Assembly (NCBI RefSeq): GCF_028640845.1
Contig: NC_080548.1
Location: 6,690,314 to 6,754,313 of the forward strand
DNA: 64,000 bases
From: Ahaetulla prasina
Taxonomy: Eukaryota > Chordata > Lepidosauria > Squamata > Colubridae
Reading direction: 5' to 3'
Part shown: positions 1-10,832 of the stretch, in pieces
How the letters are laid out: every line of letters starts with the position of its first letter
Position numbering within the stretch: position 1 is the first letter of the stretch
Notes under the pieces: model-generated
Database searches by the model: none
Told to the model about the DNA's origin: nothing
Seen by the model: only the letters and a program-made list of their open reading frames with translations
Program-made: the position numbers and the translations under genes

Positions 1-110
1 ATCAAAATTCTATCCCAATTCAACAACCTCAACAACAATAGCAACAACAACCACTACAACAACAACTCCTACCACAACCAGCCAACTAACCAACAAATGA
101 CATTTCTTTA

Positions 111-565
111 CTCATCAAAGATGCCATTGAACGAGAACAAAAATGTCACAATGCCATTTTATTTGGTCTTGAGGACATCAATAAATCTAATGATATTACA
201 AAAGTATGCAATATCATCAGCTATTGCCAGACACCATCATCTCCCCAGAAGAAATCATTGAGGTTTCCCGATGTGGTCCTGAGTTTAAATACAGTAATGG
301 CTCACTGGCCCCACGTTTCTATAGAGTAATATGCAAAAATGAGACCAGCAAAAGGAAATTATTTCATACCATCAACTCAGTTGCAAGAAGCAACTCAAAC
401 TATAACAAACTTTGCTCAAGGCCTACCTATCTACACTTCAAAGAATCCGCTCCTGTGAACTATGTGCTGAACTCAAAACATTCCAAAACCGGGGAGAAAT
501 GGACTTATACATTGATTACCATGCCAACTGTATTAAAGCAAGAACAACAGTCTGCACCCCAATAA
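111..565 (+). pseudogene. Family A LINE ORF1 remnant (RRM-like nucleic-acid-binding protein)
   Basis: From about 111 the translation reads KDAIEREQKCHNAILFGLEDINKS, a charged helix followed by an RNP-like strand (NAILFGL), as in ORF1 proteins of CR1/L1-type LINEs. It continues after a frame change near 230 as an open stretch at 206-565 (SPEEIIEVSRCG ... RFYRVICKNETSKRKLF). Such proteins coat the LINE RNA in a ribonucleoprotein. At least one frameshift separates the halves, and a Q/N/T-rich low-complexity segment lies upstream at 1-110. The domain call is from motif style only. Confidence 0.5.
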
Positions 566-636
566 CCACCACCCCAACAACCAACACTAGGCATGAACGT
601 CCCTAACTTCCTCAAATTCCACCGTCACCGACCGTA

Positions 637-3240
637 AATGCAAACTACTTAATTCACGAAGCCTTGTAAACAAAATACCAGAATTCCTCCTTCTACTAAA
701 TATGACTATATTCAACATGATATTTGTATGCGAGACATGGCTGAATTCATCACTACCAGACTCCATTACCACAGTAAGAGACTATCACATGTTCAGGTCC
801 GACCGTTAAATCTGCAGAGGAGGTGTTGTTTTTTATTTTCTATAAAAAGTCCCTAAATCTAAAAAATATTCAAGTTATACAGGAGTTAGCTCTTCCTGAG
901 ACTATCGTATGCAACCTCTCCCTAAACATCACAATTCGCTTCATACTCTGTTACAGAGTCCCTGATTATGAACTTGTACATGCGAACAAACTAACATCAC
1001 TACTAACATGGGCAGCCTCCTGCCCACACCCTCTTATCATTCTTATCAACCTAAATTTACCTATTAATTGGGCCCTAAATTAATGTACAACTGAACCCAT
1101 ACATGCAATCCTGTACAATGCTGTAACTAATCTGGGACTAGATCAACTAGTAACTAATAACACTAGACTCAAGAACTGCCTTGATCTCATCTTCTGCAAC
1201 AGTTTAAATTCAATTTATGGACTACAGATAAAAGAATCCTTTTCCAACAGTGACCATAGCTTGATAGACTTTTATCTCAACTTACGTCCTCACATAGACA
1301 ATCATAATGACAGAATCCCAAAGTATAACTTTAGAAAAGCCAACTATGATCTCATAACTGATGACCTTTAATCTCTTGATTGGCAAACTCTATTCACTGG
1401 CTGCATCACTGCTGAAGACCATTATAAGATTTTTTTGCAAGGAGTCAAAAGAATCATCAAACTATACATACCACTAATAACCCCCCAAACCAGGAAAAAT
1501 AAATTACCCATAACAATAAAGAAGCTTCAGACCAGAAAAAAGAAAAACAAAAAATCTCTTTGGCACAAAAACAAAATTGGCTACGTAGCTAACTTCAAAA
1601 GTTGCTACAAAACTGTATGCTGACAGCTAAAGGCAGAATGCATCAGTTATCACAGCAAACAAGAGGAAAATCTAATACGCACTAAATCCACTTTGGCCTT
1701 CTACAATTTCATAAACAACAAACTTAAAGACTCAAAATCCATCCCACCACTAAAAGGACCAAACGAGAAAGACTGTAATGATGAAACTGTTAAGGCCAAC
1801 TTCTTCAACACATTCTTCAGTTCAGTCTTTGTAAACAGCAAGAGCTCATGGCCCTCATTTCCCAATCGTACCACAACTACTCCCAATGATCTACTACCTG
1901 TCAATTTCACAGAAGATGCTGTTGAAAAGGCACTACACAACCTAAAACCATCTCTATCGAGTGGCCCTGATGGATTATGTGCCTACTTCCTAAAGAAGCT
2001 CTCAACCACCATAGCAGAACCACTTAGCATAATCTACGAAATAACTTTCAGAACCAGCTCCTTACCAAACTTATGGTCAATAGCCACGATCATCCCTATC
2101 TTCAAAAAGGGTGACCCTAGCCTAGTTGATAATTACAGACCAATCTCATTATGTTGTGCCACCTGCAAAGTCATGAAATCAATCATAAATCAATCCATTA
2201 CCCTCTACTTAGAGACTAACAACCCACTCTCTAATAAGCAATTTGGCTTTAGAAAAAAATTGTCCTGCAACCTGCAAATATTACACTGCAAAAACATATG
2301 GACTTCAGAGCTTGACCAGGGTAAATCAATAGGTGAAATTTATATAGACTTCTGAAAAGTCTTTCATTCAGTGGTACACGACAAGCTACTTCTAAAACTA
2401 AAATCTTATGGTATTTCTGGATTCCTGCATAAGTGGATAGTTACGTTCCTATTAAACAGGCAGCAAGTAGTCAAAATAGGGAACACCTTATCTAACCCTG
2501 CATCTGTTAACAGCAGTGTCTCCCCAGGCAGCGTTTTAGGACCCACACTCTATACCTTATATAAATGACCTTTGTGATCATATTATAAGCAACTGCATTC
2601 TCTTTGCGAATTATGTAAAACTATTCAACACCACTGATAATGCTGCTACTCTACAAAAAGACAATGATTTTGTGTCAGAATGGTCAAACAATTGGCAACT
2701 CCAAATCTCAATCAACAAATGCTCTGTCTTATTGGCAAAAAAAATTAGAACACAAAATGCAAGCTGGGCGGATACGACCTAACAGGCAACCCTCACTCTG
2801 TCAAAGACCTTGGAGTACTCATCTCAAATGATCTAAGTGCCCGAGCTCACTGTAACAGCATTGCTAAAAAAGCATTAAGAGTTGTTAACCTAATCTTTTG
2901 TAGCTTCTTCTCCTGTAATATTGAACTGCAAACTAGGGTGTACAAAACTTTTGCCAGACCAATTCTTGAATACAGCTCATCTGTCTGGAACCCACACTGC
3001 ATATTGGACATTAATACAATCGAACGAGTCCAGAGATATTTCACAAGAAGAGTTGTTCACTCTTCTGCTTGCAACAAAATACTTTATGCCAACAGACTCA
3101 AAATTTTGGGCTTAGACAATTTAGAATTTCGCCCTCTTCGGTCTGACCTAAGCATAGTACATAAAATCATCTGCTACAATGTCCTACCAGCCAATGAATA
3201 CTTCAGCTTCAACCAAAACAGTATAAGAGCACACAATAGA
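637..3240 (+). pseudogene. Family A LINE ORF2 remnant: AP endonuclease plus reverse transcriptase
   Basis: The endonuclease part keeps NSRSLVNK and CETWL (about 640-760) and NSDHSLIDF (about 1245). Several stops and frame changes lie between these motifs. The RT reads almost continuously in one frame from 1693: GPDGLCAYFLKKL, IFKKGDP, NYRPISLC, FGFRKKLSCN, YIDF, stop at 2353-2355, VVHDKLLLKLKSYGISG, then SVSPGSVLGPTLY. The catalytic FADD box has become FANY at 2603-2614, so the enzyme would be inactive even without the stops. The C-terminal part (CKTFARPILEYSSSVWNPH) resumes at 2938-3243. Dead ORF2. Confidence 0.85.
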
Positions 3241-3488
3241 TAGAAACTCAAGGTAAACCAATCCAAACTAGACTGCAGAAAATATGACTTTAGTAACAGA
3301 TTTGTCAACACCTGGAATGCACTACCTGACTCTGTGGTTTCTTCCCCAAATCCCCAAAACGTTAACTTTAGACTGTCTACTTAGACCTCACCCCATTCCT
3401 AAGAGGTCATAAGCGTACCGTACCAGCATGCCTACTGTCCCTGTCCTAATGTTTTCTTTTATTCATATCCTTTACAGGTACTTCTTCT

Positions 3489-3510
3489 GAGCATGCGTGA
3501 AATGGCGGCG
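3489..3510 (+). promoter_or_regulatory. NRF1-like and YY1-like motifs at the L2#1 5' end
   Basis: GAGCATGCGTGA, close to the NRF1 palindrome GCGCATGCGC, is followed by AAATGGCGGC, a YY1-type core. L2#2 has an equivalent pair at its own 5' end (GCGCATGCCC, CAAGATGGCGCC). The position resembles the YY1 site near the start of mammalian L1. Promoter role is inferred. Confidence 0.4.
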
Positions 3511-4542
3511 ATCTGATCTTGCGGAGATGGCAAGCGGGGCATTCCCTGGCCGAGGCGCTGTTTTTGCCGACCGCCGGGCTGCTTGGGTCGCTGGCTCCGG
3601 GTGAACATCATGTCGGCAACCGAGGGAGAGGTCTTTGGGCTTTTGAAGGAGCCTCGGACGAGCAGCGGACGGCGGCAGTGGATGGCGGTGGCCATTTTCG
3701 GGCGATGGGGGGGTGTTCCGGCCTGGTGCGGCCTGAGGCCCAGCCGCGGTTACCATCAGCGGCGTTTGTGCCACGGTTATCATCAGCGGCGGTGTGGTGG
3801 CCGATCCCAGCTGATTTCGGACTTTTTATCGGCCTTGGACATCGGCCGACCCCCCAGCCTGCTCCCGGCCGCGGCCTTGCGAATTTTAACTGCAGCGGAG
3901 GTATGTTAGTGGCCCCGTTATTGGCCACGATCTCCATCGACGACATGTTGGCGGCCTTGGTTTCGGCCGCATTTATCTTCTTCTGCCGCGTTACCTTCGG
4001 CCGCGTTTCTTCATCAGAGGCACGCTTGTGGCTTTTTTGGCCGCGTTTTCTATCACCATTAACAGCTTGGCGATATAGCGGCGGCAGCACCAGTAACATC
4101 AGTGGTGCGGACCGTTTTTTTTCCCTCTTCTTACGACGGTATTGGCGGCCATTTTGTGGCACGGGACGGCATTCCGGCGAGTTTGGCCGACTCCTAGGCC
4201 GCGATTGCCATCAGCGGTGGAACTGGTGGGGGGGCCTGATGTCTGACCGTGATATCCATCGACCGTTCCCGGCCTGATTTTTGGCTATAGCCTGAATGTT
4301 AGCCGCATTTTCCATCTACAATACGGATAGGGGATGAAGCAGACGGTGTGAATGGTTGTAGGATTCAAGACTCGTTGATGTGGCGTTTACCCGGGGACTC
4401 TTTTATTATTGTCCTACGGGAGAGTGAACTTCCCCAAATTTTTAACACCTTACGGCGGGTCTTGATCGGGTCATCTGAAGGATTGTGATGCCTATGCCGG
4501 TTAGGGACGGACCCCTTTTCTGCCATTTATTATTTTTTCTCC

Positions 4543-4692
4543 ATGAGATACTCGCCTATTGACCTCCTTCGACTGCGAGGTTCCCCCGCCTCGCAGGAAT
4601 GGCCCTCCAAGTTATCGAGGGCCTACCTCAACGAAGGGTCTTGGGACCCAGAGAGGTGGCATGCTGCTAAGAAGAATGTATGGGGATTTTAA
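4543..4692 (+). pseudogene. L2#1 ORF1, truncated, with YxxxxL-phi motif
   Basis: The ATG at 4543 opens a 49-codon frame beginning MRYSPIDLLRLRGSP and containing WPSKLSRAYLNEGSWDPERWH, ended by TAA at 4690-4692. The same start and framework occur in L2#2 (MRYSPAELLGLRDSP ... LSRAYFNDGFWNPERWH), where the frame runs to 17296. The YSPIDLL segment fits the YxxxxL-phi pattern of eIF4E-binding proteins such as 4E-BP and 4E-T. Function is inferred from this motif alone. Downstream, an open stretch at 4680-4922 in another frame carries GKWERQIWRRGGGR, so the reading probably shifted. Confidence 0.45.
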
Positions 4693-4852
4693 ATAGAGTT
4701 TTAAATAAGGGCTTTTTAAAGGGGGGGAGAGACAAGACGGGTGGGGGGGAGAACCCGTCGGGGAGGGATCGCGGCACCACTACATCTGGTCTGAAGGCAG
4801 GGCGGGGAGGGGTTTGTTCCAGGATTAGAGGGTGGTCCAATCTGTACGGTAA

Positions 4853-7817
4853 GTGGGAGAGGCAAATATGGCGGCGGGGGGGGGGGCGTATCGAGTGTGG
4901 GGAGCACGTGCTCGATGTTTGAAAGCGATCACATGCTCCGGCCCCTCAGTCCCTACCCGTTCCTCGGGCGGCCATGATCCTCAGAGCCTGGATCTTCGGT
5001 TGATGTTATGTAATGCCCGGTCCGTGGCAAATAAAGCCCCCTTGATTTGCAATCTTATTCAGGGGGAGTCCGCGGACCTTATGGGCATTACGGAGACCTG
5101 GTTGGGGCCAGGGGGGGGGGGGGTTCCCCTCGTTGAACTGTGCCCTCCAGGTTTCCGAGCATTTCATCAGCTGAGGGCCCAGGGTAGGGGTGGAGGGGTG
5201 GCGGTTGTCATTAAGGAAGATCTAGAGCCGAGGGAGGCCACTGTTCCTCAGATTGCCGGCTGTGAATCCCTCTATGTGAGGTGGGGCCATAGGAATCAGT
5301 TGGGCTTGTTGATCGCGTACCTGGCTCCTTGCTGCATGACCACAGCCCTGCCCAAGCTGCTGAAGTTATTTGCCACTGTGGCAGTTGAGACCCCCAGACT
5401 TATAGTTATGGGGGATTTCAACTTGCCATGAGCTGGCTTATTATCGACTGCAGCTCGGGAGTTCCAGGCTTCCATGACGGCCTTGGACCTGATTCGAGTA
5501 AATGATGGCCCTACGCACATGGGGGGAGGCACGCTGGATCTGATTTATATCTCTGGTCAGTGGTTAAATGATCTGATATTAGATGAGTTAGTAACAGAAC
5601 CAATGTCATGGTCCGATCATTTTCTCTTTCGCCTAGACTTCCGAACCGCCACCCACCATCGCAGGGAGACAGAACCTACACGTTGGTTCCGTCCCAGGCG
5701 CCTGATGGACCCTGAGAGGTTCCTGATGGAGCTTGGGCCATTCCCTGAGGATCTGGCCCACGACACGACTGAGGAACTAGTTGCGGCCTGGGAACAGGCC
5801 GCGGCTGGGGCCTTGGACCGTGTCGTGCCTTTGCGGCCTCTGACCCGGCGCAGATCTCGTCCGGCCCCTTGGTTCTCCGAGGGGCTGAGGGAGATGAAAC
5901 GCCGGAGAAGACGCCTAGAGAGCACTTGGAGGTCCAGTCGTTCAGAAGCTGATCGGACACTAGTTAGGTCCTATTCCAGGACCTACCTAGTGGCAATGAG
6001 GGAGGCGAGGCGTTCTTACACCTCCACCCTCATTGCGTTGGCAGATAACTGCCCGGCCGCCCTGTTTCGGGTGACCCGCTCCCTCCTTCATCAGGAGGTG
6101 TGGGATGACCCTTTGCAGGGACGTGCCGAGGAGTTTAGTGGTTATCTATACGACAAAATCGCTCAGCTCCGGGATGGTCTGGACCAAAATTGGGATGATC
6201 CAAGCGAGGGAGAGGAGGCACGTCTTGTTGAGTCTGTTTGGGATGAATTTGACCCTGTGGCTCCCGAGGACGTGGACAGGTTGTTGGGGAGGCTCCACGC
6301 CACTACATGTTTACTGGACCCGTGTCCTTCCTGGCTGGTGCTGGCCACTCAGGAGGTGACACGAGGCTGGCTCCAGAGGATTATAAATGCTTCTTTGTTG
6401 GAAGGGGTTTTCCCTGCCGCCTTGAAAGAGGCGGTGGTGAGACCCCTCCTTAAGAAGCCCCCTTTGGACCCGGCTATTTTGGGAAATTATTGGCCAGTCT
6501 CCAACCTTCGCTTTGTTGCGAAGGTTGTAGAGAGTGCTGTGGCGCGACAGCTACCCCAATACCTGGATGAAGACGTCTATCTAGACCCGTTCCAGTCCGG
6601 CTTCCGACCCGGTTACAGCACGGAGACAGCTTTGGTCGCATTGGTAGATGATCTCTGGAGGGCCAGGGATAGGGGTTATTCCTCTGCCTTGGTCATATTA
6701 GACCTCTCAGCGGCTTTTGATACCATCGACCATGGTATCTTGCTGCGCCGGCTGGGGGGATTGGGAGTGGGAGGCACCGTTCATCGGTGGTTCTCCTCCT
6801 ATCTCTCCGACCGGTCGCAGACGGTGTTGACAGGGGGGCAGAGGTCGACCGCGAGGGGCCTCACTTGTGGGGTGCCGCAGGGGTCGATTCTCTCGCCCCT
6901 TCTGTTCAACATCTACATGAAGCCGTTGGGTGAGATCATCAGTGGCTTCGGGGTGAAGTACCATCAGTACGCTGATGACACTCAGCTGTACTTCTCCACC
7001 CCAGGTCACCCCAATGAAGTTGTTGAAGTGCTGTCCTGGTGTTTGGAAGCCGTACGGGTCTGGATGGGGAGAAACAGGCTCAAGCTCAATCCCTCCAAGA
7101 CGGAGTGGCTGTGGATGCCGGCATCTCGATTCAGTCAGCTGCAGGTGCACCTGACTGTGTGAGGCGAGTTATTGGCCCCAAAGGATAGGGTGCGCAACTT
7201 AGGTGTCCTCCTGGATGAGCGGCTGTCGTTTGAAGACCATTTGACGGCCGTCTCCAGGGGGGCCTTCCACCAGGTCCGCCTGGTTCGGCAGTTGCGCCCC
7301 TTCCTTGATCGGGATGCCTTGTGCACAGTCACTCACGCACTCGTTACCTCTCGCTTGGATTATTGTAATGCTCTCACATGGGGCTCCCTTGAGGTGCACT
7401 CGAAGGCTTCAGTTAGTCCAGAATGCAGCTGCGCGGGTGATAGAGGGAGCTTCGCGTAGCTCCCATGTAACACCGCTCCTGCGCAGACTGCACTGGGTAC
7501 CTGTGGCCTTTCGGGTGCACTTTAAGGTTTTGGTTATGACCTTTAAAGCGCTCCATGGCTTAGGGCCTGGGTACTTACGGGACCGCCTGCTGTTACCACA
7601 TGCCTTCCACCGACCCGTACGCTCTCACAGAGAGGGACTTCTCAGGGTGCCGTCCGCCAAGCAATGTCGGCTGGCGGCCCCCAGGGAAAGGTCCTTCTCT
7701 GTGGGGGCTCCCACACTCTGGAACGAACTTCCCCCGGGTTTACGTCAAATACCTGACCTTCGGACCTTTCGCCGCGAACTGAAGACACATCTTTTTATTC
7801 GCGCGGGGCTGGCTTAA
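4853..7817 (+). pseudogene. L2#1 ORF2: AP endonuclease-reverse transcriptase, nearly intact
   Basis: The endonuclease shows DLRLMLCNARSVANKA, MGITETWL, MGDFNLP and SWSDHFLFRLDF. The RT shows [40 protein letters not shown] and the catalytic YADD at 6968-6979, all conserved. The C-terminal part (LDERLSFEDHLTAVSR ... FRRELKTHLFIRAGLA) ends at 7817. Lesions are few: an in-frame TGA at 5429-5431 straight after the DFNLP motif, a TGA at 7160-7162, and a one-base shift near 7370-7380 (compare NALYMG in L2#4). In life it would nick target DNA and prime reverse transcription of its own RNA; this copy cannot make full-length protein. Confidence 0.88.
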
Positions 7818-7974
7818 ATTTTAAATTCTATTGATTTTATAATTTTTATTACTAATTTTAAATGGTTTAAAATAGTTTTCTATACATTTTAAATTTTTAG
7901 GCTAATTATAATAAGTTTTTTAATTTTGCATTTTATACTGTATATTGTCTTGTCTGTTTTTATTTGCCTGTACA

Positions 7975-8003
7975 CCGCCCTGAGTCCTTCGGGAGAAGGG
8001 CGG
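7975..8003 (+). other. L2 3' terminal stem-loop
   Basis: CCGCCCT and AGGGCGG flank a short loop just before the AAAT repeat. The same hairpin ends L2#2 (20297-20325), L2#3 (35549-35578), L2#4 (56383-56411), L2#5 (44512-44541, minus) and a SINE (42664-42690, minus). In L2-type LINEs a 3' stem-loop is the RT recognition element. Confidence 0.75.
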
Positions 8004-8040
8004 TATAAAAATCAAATAAATAAATAAATAAATAAATATT
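8004..8040 (+). repeat. (AAAT)n tail of L2#1
   Basis: TATAAAAATC followed by AAAT units. This is the 3' repeat made during target-primed reverse transcription, and it merges into the resumed family A sequence. Confidence 0.8.
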
Positions 8041-8110
8041 TATAATTATGTTTACCCTTGTATATGTCATAAAATGCATGCTTGACAAAATAAATAAAAT
8101 AAATATAAAA
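8041..8110 (+). mobile_element. Family A LINE copy 1, 3' tail resumed after L2#1
   Basis: The sequence from TATAATTATG to CTTGACAAAATAAATAAA matches the terminal part of family A seen at 45930-46050 (TGTGTGACAAAATAAATAAA). It completes the copy interrupted at about 3475. Confidence 0.7.
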
Positions 8111-8132
8111 AACATGCACAGATCTAAAGTAT

Positions 8133-8235
8133 TTTGTTGTTTTTTGCTACCAGTCCTTCGAACCAGCAGCCGCCATCGCTACCAGATCATGCGAGCCAGT
8201 CTGAACTGGGAGCATTTCACCCCTGCACTGGGCAG
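8133..8235 (-). other. hAT-derived segment carried at the Bov-B 3' end
   Basis: On minus this reads CAGGGGTGAAATGCTCCC, then a GGTTCG-containing stretch, then GGTAGCAAAAAACAACAAA. It matches the first ~85 bp of the hAT MITE at 32832-33227 and ends in an A-rich, AAC-like tail directly against the TSD. Probable 3' transduction. Confidence 0.6.
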
Positions 8236-8241
8236 TTGTTG

Positions 8242-9631
8242 TTAGTTGCGAAGTCGTGTCCGACCAATTGCGACCCCATGGACAACATTCCTCCAGACCT
8301 TCCTGTCCTCTACCATCCTCTGGAGTCCATTTAAACTCATGCCTACTGCTTCAGTGACTCCATCCAGCCACCTCATTCTCTTTTGTCCAATTCTTCTTTT
8401 GCCCTCAATCTTTCCCAGCATTAGGTTCTTCTCCAGTGAGTCCTTCCTTCTCATTAGGTGGCCAAAGTATTTCAGTTTCATCTTCAGGATCTGGCCTTCT
8501 AAAGAGCAATCAGGGTTGATCTCCTCCAGGACTGACTTGTTTGTTCGCCTTGTAGTCCAAGGGACTTGCAGGAGTCTTCTCCAGCACCAGAGTTCAAAGG
8601 CCTCGATTCTTTGGCGCTCAGCCTTTCTTATGGTTCACAGCCATACATTGCAACTGGGAAAACCATAGCCTTGACTATATGCACTTTTGTTGCCAGGGTG
8701 ATGTCTCTGCTTTTTAGTACACTGTCTAGATTTGCCATAGCTTTCCTCCCCAGGAGCAAGCATCTTTTAATTTCTTGGCTGCAGTCCCCATCTGCAGTGA
8801 TCTTGGAGCCCAGGAAAATAAAATCTGTCACTACCTCCATTTCTTCCCCATCTATCTGCCAGGGATTGAGAGGGCCAGATGGCATGATTTTAGTTTTCTT
8901 AATGTTGAGTTTCAAGCCAACTTTTGCACTCTCCTCCTTCACCCGCATCAAGAGGCTCTTTAGTTCCTCTTCACTTTCTGCCATTAGAGTGGTATCATCT
9001 GCATACCTGAGGTTGTTGATATTTCTCCCGGCAATCTTAATTCCAATTTTTGATTCATCTAGCCCTGCCTTTCTCATGATGTGCTCTGCATATAAGTTAA
9101 ATAGACAGGGTGATAGTATACAGCCTTGCCGGACTCCTTTCCCAATTTTGAACCAATCAGTGGTTCCGTGTCCAGTTCTCACTGTTGCTTCTTGACCCGC
9201 ATACAGGTTTCTCAAGAGACAAATAAGATGGTCTGGCACTCCCATATCTTTAAGAACTTGCCACAATTTGTTGTGATCCATACAATAAAGGCTTTAGCAT
9301 AGTCAATGAAGCAGTAGTATATGTTTTTCTGGAACGCCCTAGCTTTCTCCATGACCCAGCGTATGTTGGCAATTTGATCTCTAATTCTTCTGCCTCTTCG
9401 GAATCCTTTCTGCACTTCTGGTAGTTCTCGCTCCACATACTGCTGGAGCCTAGCTTGTAGGATTTTAAGCTTAAACTTACTAGCATGTGAAATGAGTGCA
9501 ATGGTGCGATAGTTTGAACATTCTTTGGCATTGCCTTTCTTTGGAATTGGAATGTAAACTGACCTTTTCCAATCCTGTGGCCATTGTTGAGTTTTCCAAA
9601 TTTGCTGGCAAATTGGGTGTAGCACTTTCAA
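8242..9631 (-). pseudogene. Bov-B reverse transcriptase, C-terminal two-thirds
   Basis: Reading from 9631 down: PICQQIWKTQQWPQDWKRS, PKKGNAKECSNYRTIALIS, QKGFRRGRRIRDQIANI, DYAKAF. A frameshift follows near 9285, then DHNKLWQVLKDMG, LRNLYAGQEATVRT, KGVRQGCILSPCLFNLY and YADD (8994-9005), then FLGSKITADGDCSQEIKR and AMYGCEP before a stop near 8628. The C-terminal end, YFGHLMRRKDSLEKNLMLG ... VHGVAIGRTRLRN, is in another frame at 8242-8481. These are near-diagnostic Bov-B blocks. At least two frameshifts and one stop make it non-functional. Confidence 0.92.
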
Positions 9632-9658
9632 TGCGTCGTCTTTTAAGATCTAAAGTAT

Positions 9659-10832
9659 GCTTTTGCCAAAATCACCCTGGCACAGCCCTGTTTGAAAATA
9701 ATTTTAAGCAAATGTTTTTACCATGCTCAGAAACAGATGTTTCTCTCAATCAAACCCCATAAAAACAAATATTGATAAAAATTGTATGAAAAAAAAGCAA
9801 ACAAATTTGTTGCAATGTTGATGTGCATAAGAACAGAAATGTAACGAAGAGTCAGGTACATAGCAAAAGAGTGCGAGAAACTAAAACCTGGCTTGGGAGA
9901 TGCTCTCCCAATCTGTACATGCTCCAGTTCCAGAATTAATTTTAGAAGCTCTATCAGGAGAGCAATTAGAAGAAGTGAGACACTGGAAAGAGCAAGCACT
10001 CAGAATAATGCTTAAAAAAATGGAATGGGAAACATCCTTTCATCCCTAAGTGCATCGTTTTATGATGTTTAATTCCTAAAGGAGTTAGGACGATTAAAAC
10101 AAGAGCATTTAAAGTTAACAATAGCCTTCAATTCACCTCAAATTAATGGCACAATAAGAAAGAGCGGATTACACAGAACTACTTAAAAGCTGATAGAAAT
10201 AGACAAATTGTCAGATTGAATTTTGCTCATTTCCTCATTTTTGCTACTTTACATTTGTTCTGTTCTGCTTTGATAACATGCTTGCTGCTGCAAACATCTC
10301 ACACATCTGGATGGCACCAGGTTGTGGATGCAGACACATTAATTTGGTGTGTGGAAAATAGATAAGCTTACATAAAATGATAAATTATACAAAATTAGGG
10401 CTGGGCACTTCTGATTTAATTTGCATAATGAGAATTTGCTGCAGCAATATTTTTTTTTCCAAAGGTGAAAAGAAAAAACAGAAGTCACATTTTTTAATTA
10501 ACTTCTTTTCTTTCTCTAATTGCTTTTTGCAATTTTTCCTTTATCTTCTTTCTATCTTTTCTTTATATATTTAATATTTTTCTCTATATAAACATCTTCC
10601 ATAAAAATTATGTATATTGAAAACTAAAAAAATAAAGATGAAGAGAATTTCATGAAAATGTCCAAGGTGTAGTATGGTTGCTAAGATGTTTGTGTGTGAA
10701 TATCTGGAACTGCACCAAAAAAAAATCCAGAATCCAAAATTCATCTCAGTAGTAATACCCTGGAGAGGCTGTGTTGTCATCTAAGAATGAGGAAGAAATT
10801 TTCTGACTCCATATTTGTTTATTAGAGAAATT
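9659..10832. other. Unique AT-rich sequence, no gene seen
   Basis: No recognisable repeat, coding region or splice-bounded exon. A long T-rich run lies near 10441-10580. Open frames here are short and A/T-driven. Confidence 0.5.

Larger units (their letters stand above)
1..3475 (+). mobile_element. CR1-clade non-LTR retrotransposon (family A), copy 1, main part
   Basis: This is an APE-type LINE reaching past the left window edge. In order it shows an ORF1 remnant, an apurinic-endonuclease remnant (CETWL near 745-760, NSDHSLIDF near 1245), a reverse transcriptase (GPDGL, FKKGDPS, NYRPISLC) and a thumb/C-terminal region ending near 3390. The 3' UTR resembles the family A pieces at 45692-46050 and 15256-15512. 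The copy is interrupted by L2#1, and its tail resumes at 8041-8110. The RT style (NYRPISL, FGFRK, PGSVLGP) places it in the CR1/L3 group; the exact family name needs a library search. Confidence 0.88.
3480..8036 (+). mobile_element. L2-clade LINE, near full-length copy (L2#1)
   Basis: About 4.55 kb with a CpG-rich 5' region (3480-4540), a short ORF1, a long ORF2 (endonuclease and RT) and a 3' UTR ending in a stem-loop and an (AAAT)n tail. RT blocks ([69 protein letters not shown]) are characteristic of the L2 clade. It lies inside the family A 3' UTR: family A sequence stops at about 3475 and its tail reappears at 8041. No clear target duplication is visible. Retained CpG suggests a relatively recent insertion. 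Confidence 0.9.
8133..9645 (-). mobile_element. Bov-B (RTE clade) LINE, 5'-truncated, with 3' extra segment
   Basis: Minus-strand Bov-B bounded by a perfect 13-bp TSD, AGATCTAAAGTAT, at 8120-8132 and 9646-9658. The canonical Bov-B 3' end (GTCGGACACGACTTCGCAACTAACAACAAC on minus, read at 8236-8265) is followed inside the TSD by about 100 bp of hAT-like sequence. The inserted unit is therefore Bov-B plus a downstream passenger. The 5' end is truncated within the RT, the usual outcome of incomplete reverse transcription. Confidence 0.9.

Noticed and set aside
3519..4277. 252-codon frame in the L2#1 5' region
   Set aside because: Not reproduced in L2#2; CpG-rich leader without stops by chance.
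4866..5130. Homopolymer G runs suggesting sequencing error
   Set aside because: G runs of 8-11 in L2#1 may be genuine or miscalled; cannot be decided, so frameshifts there were not over-interpreted.
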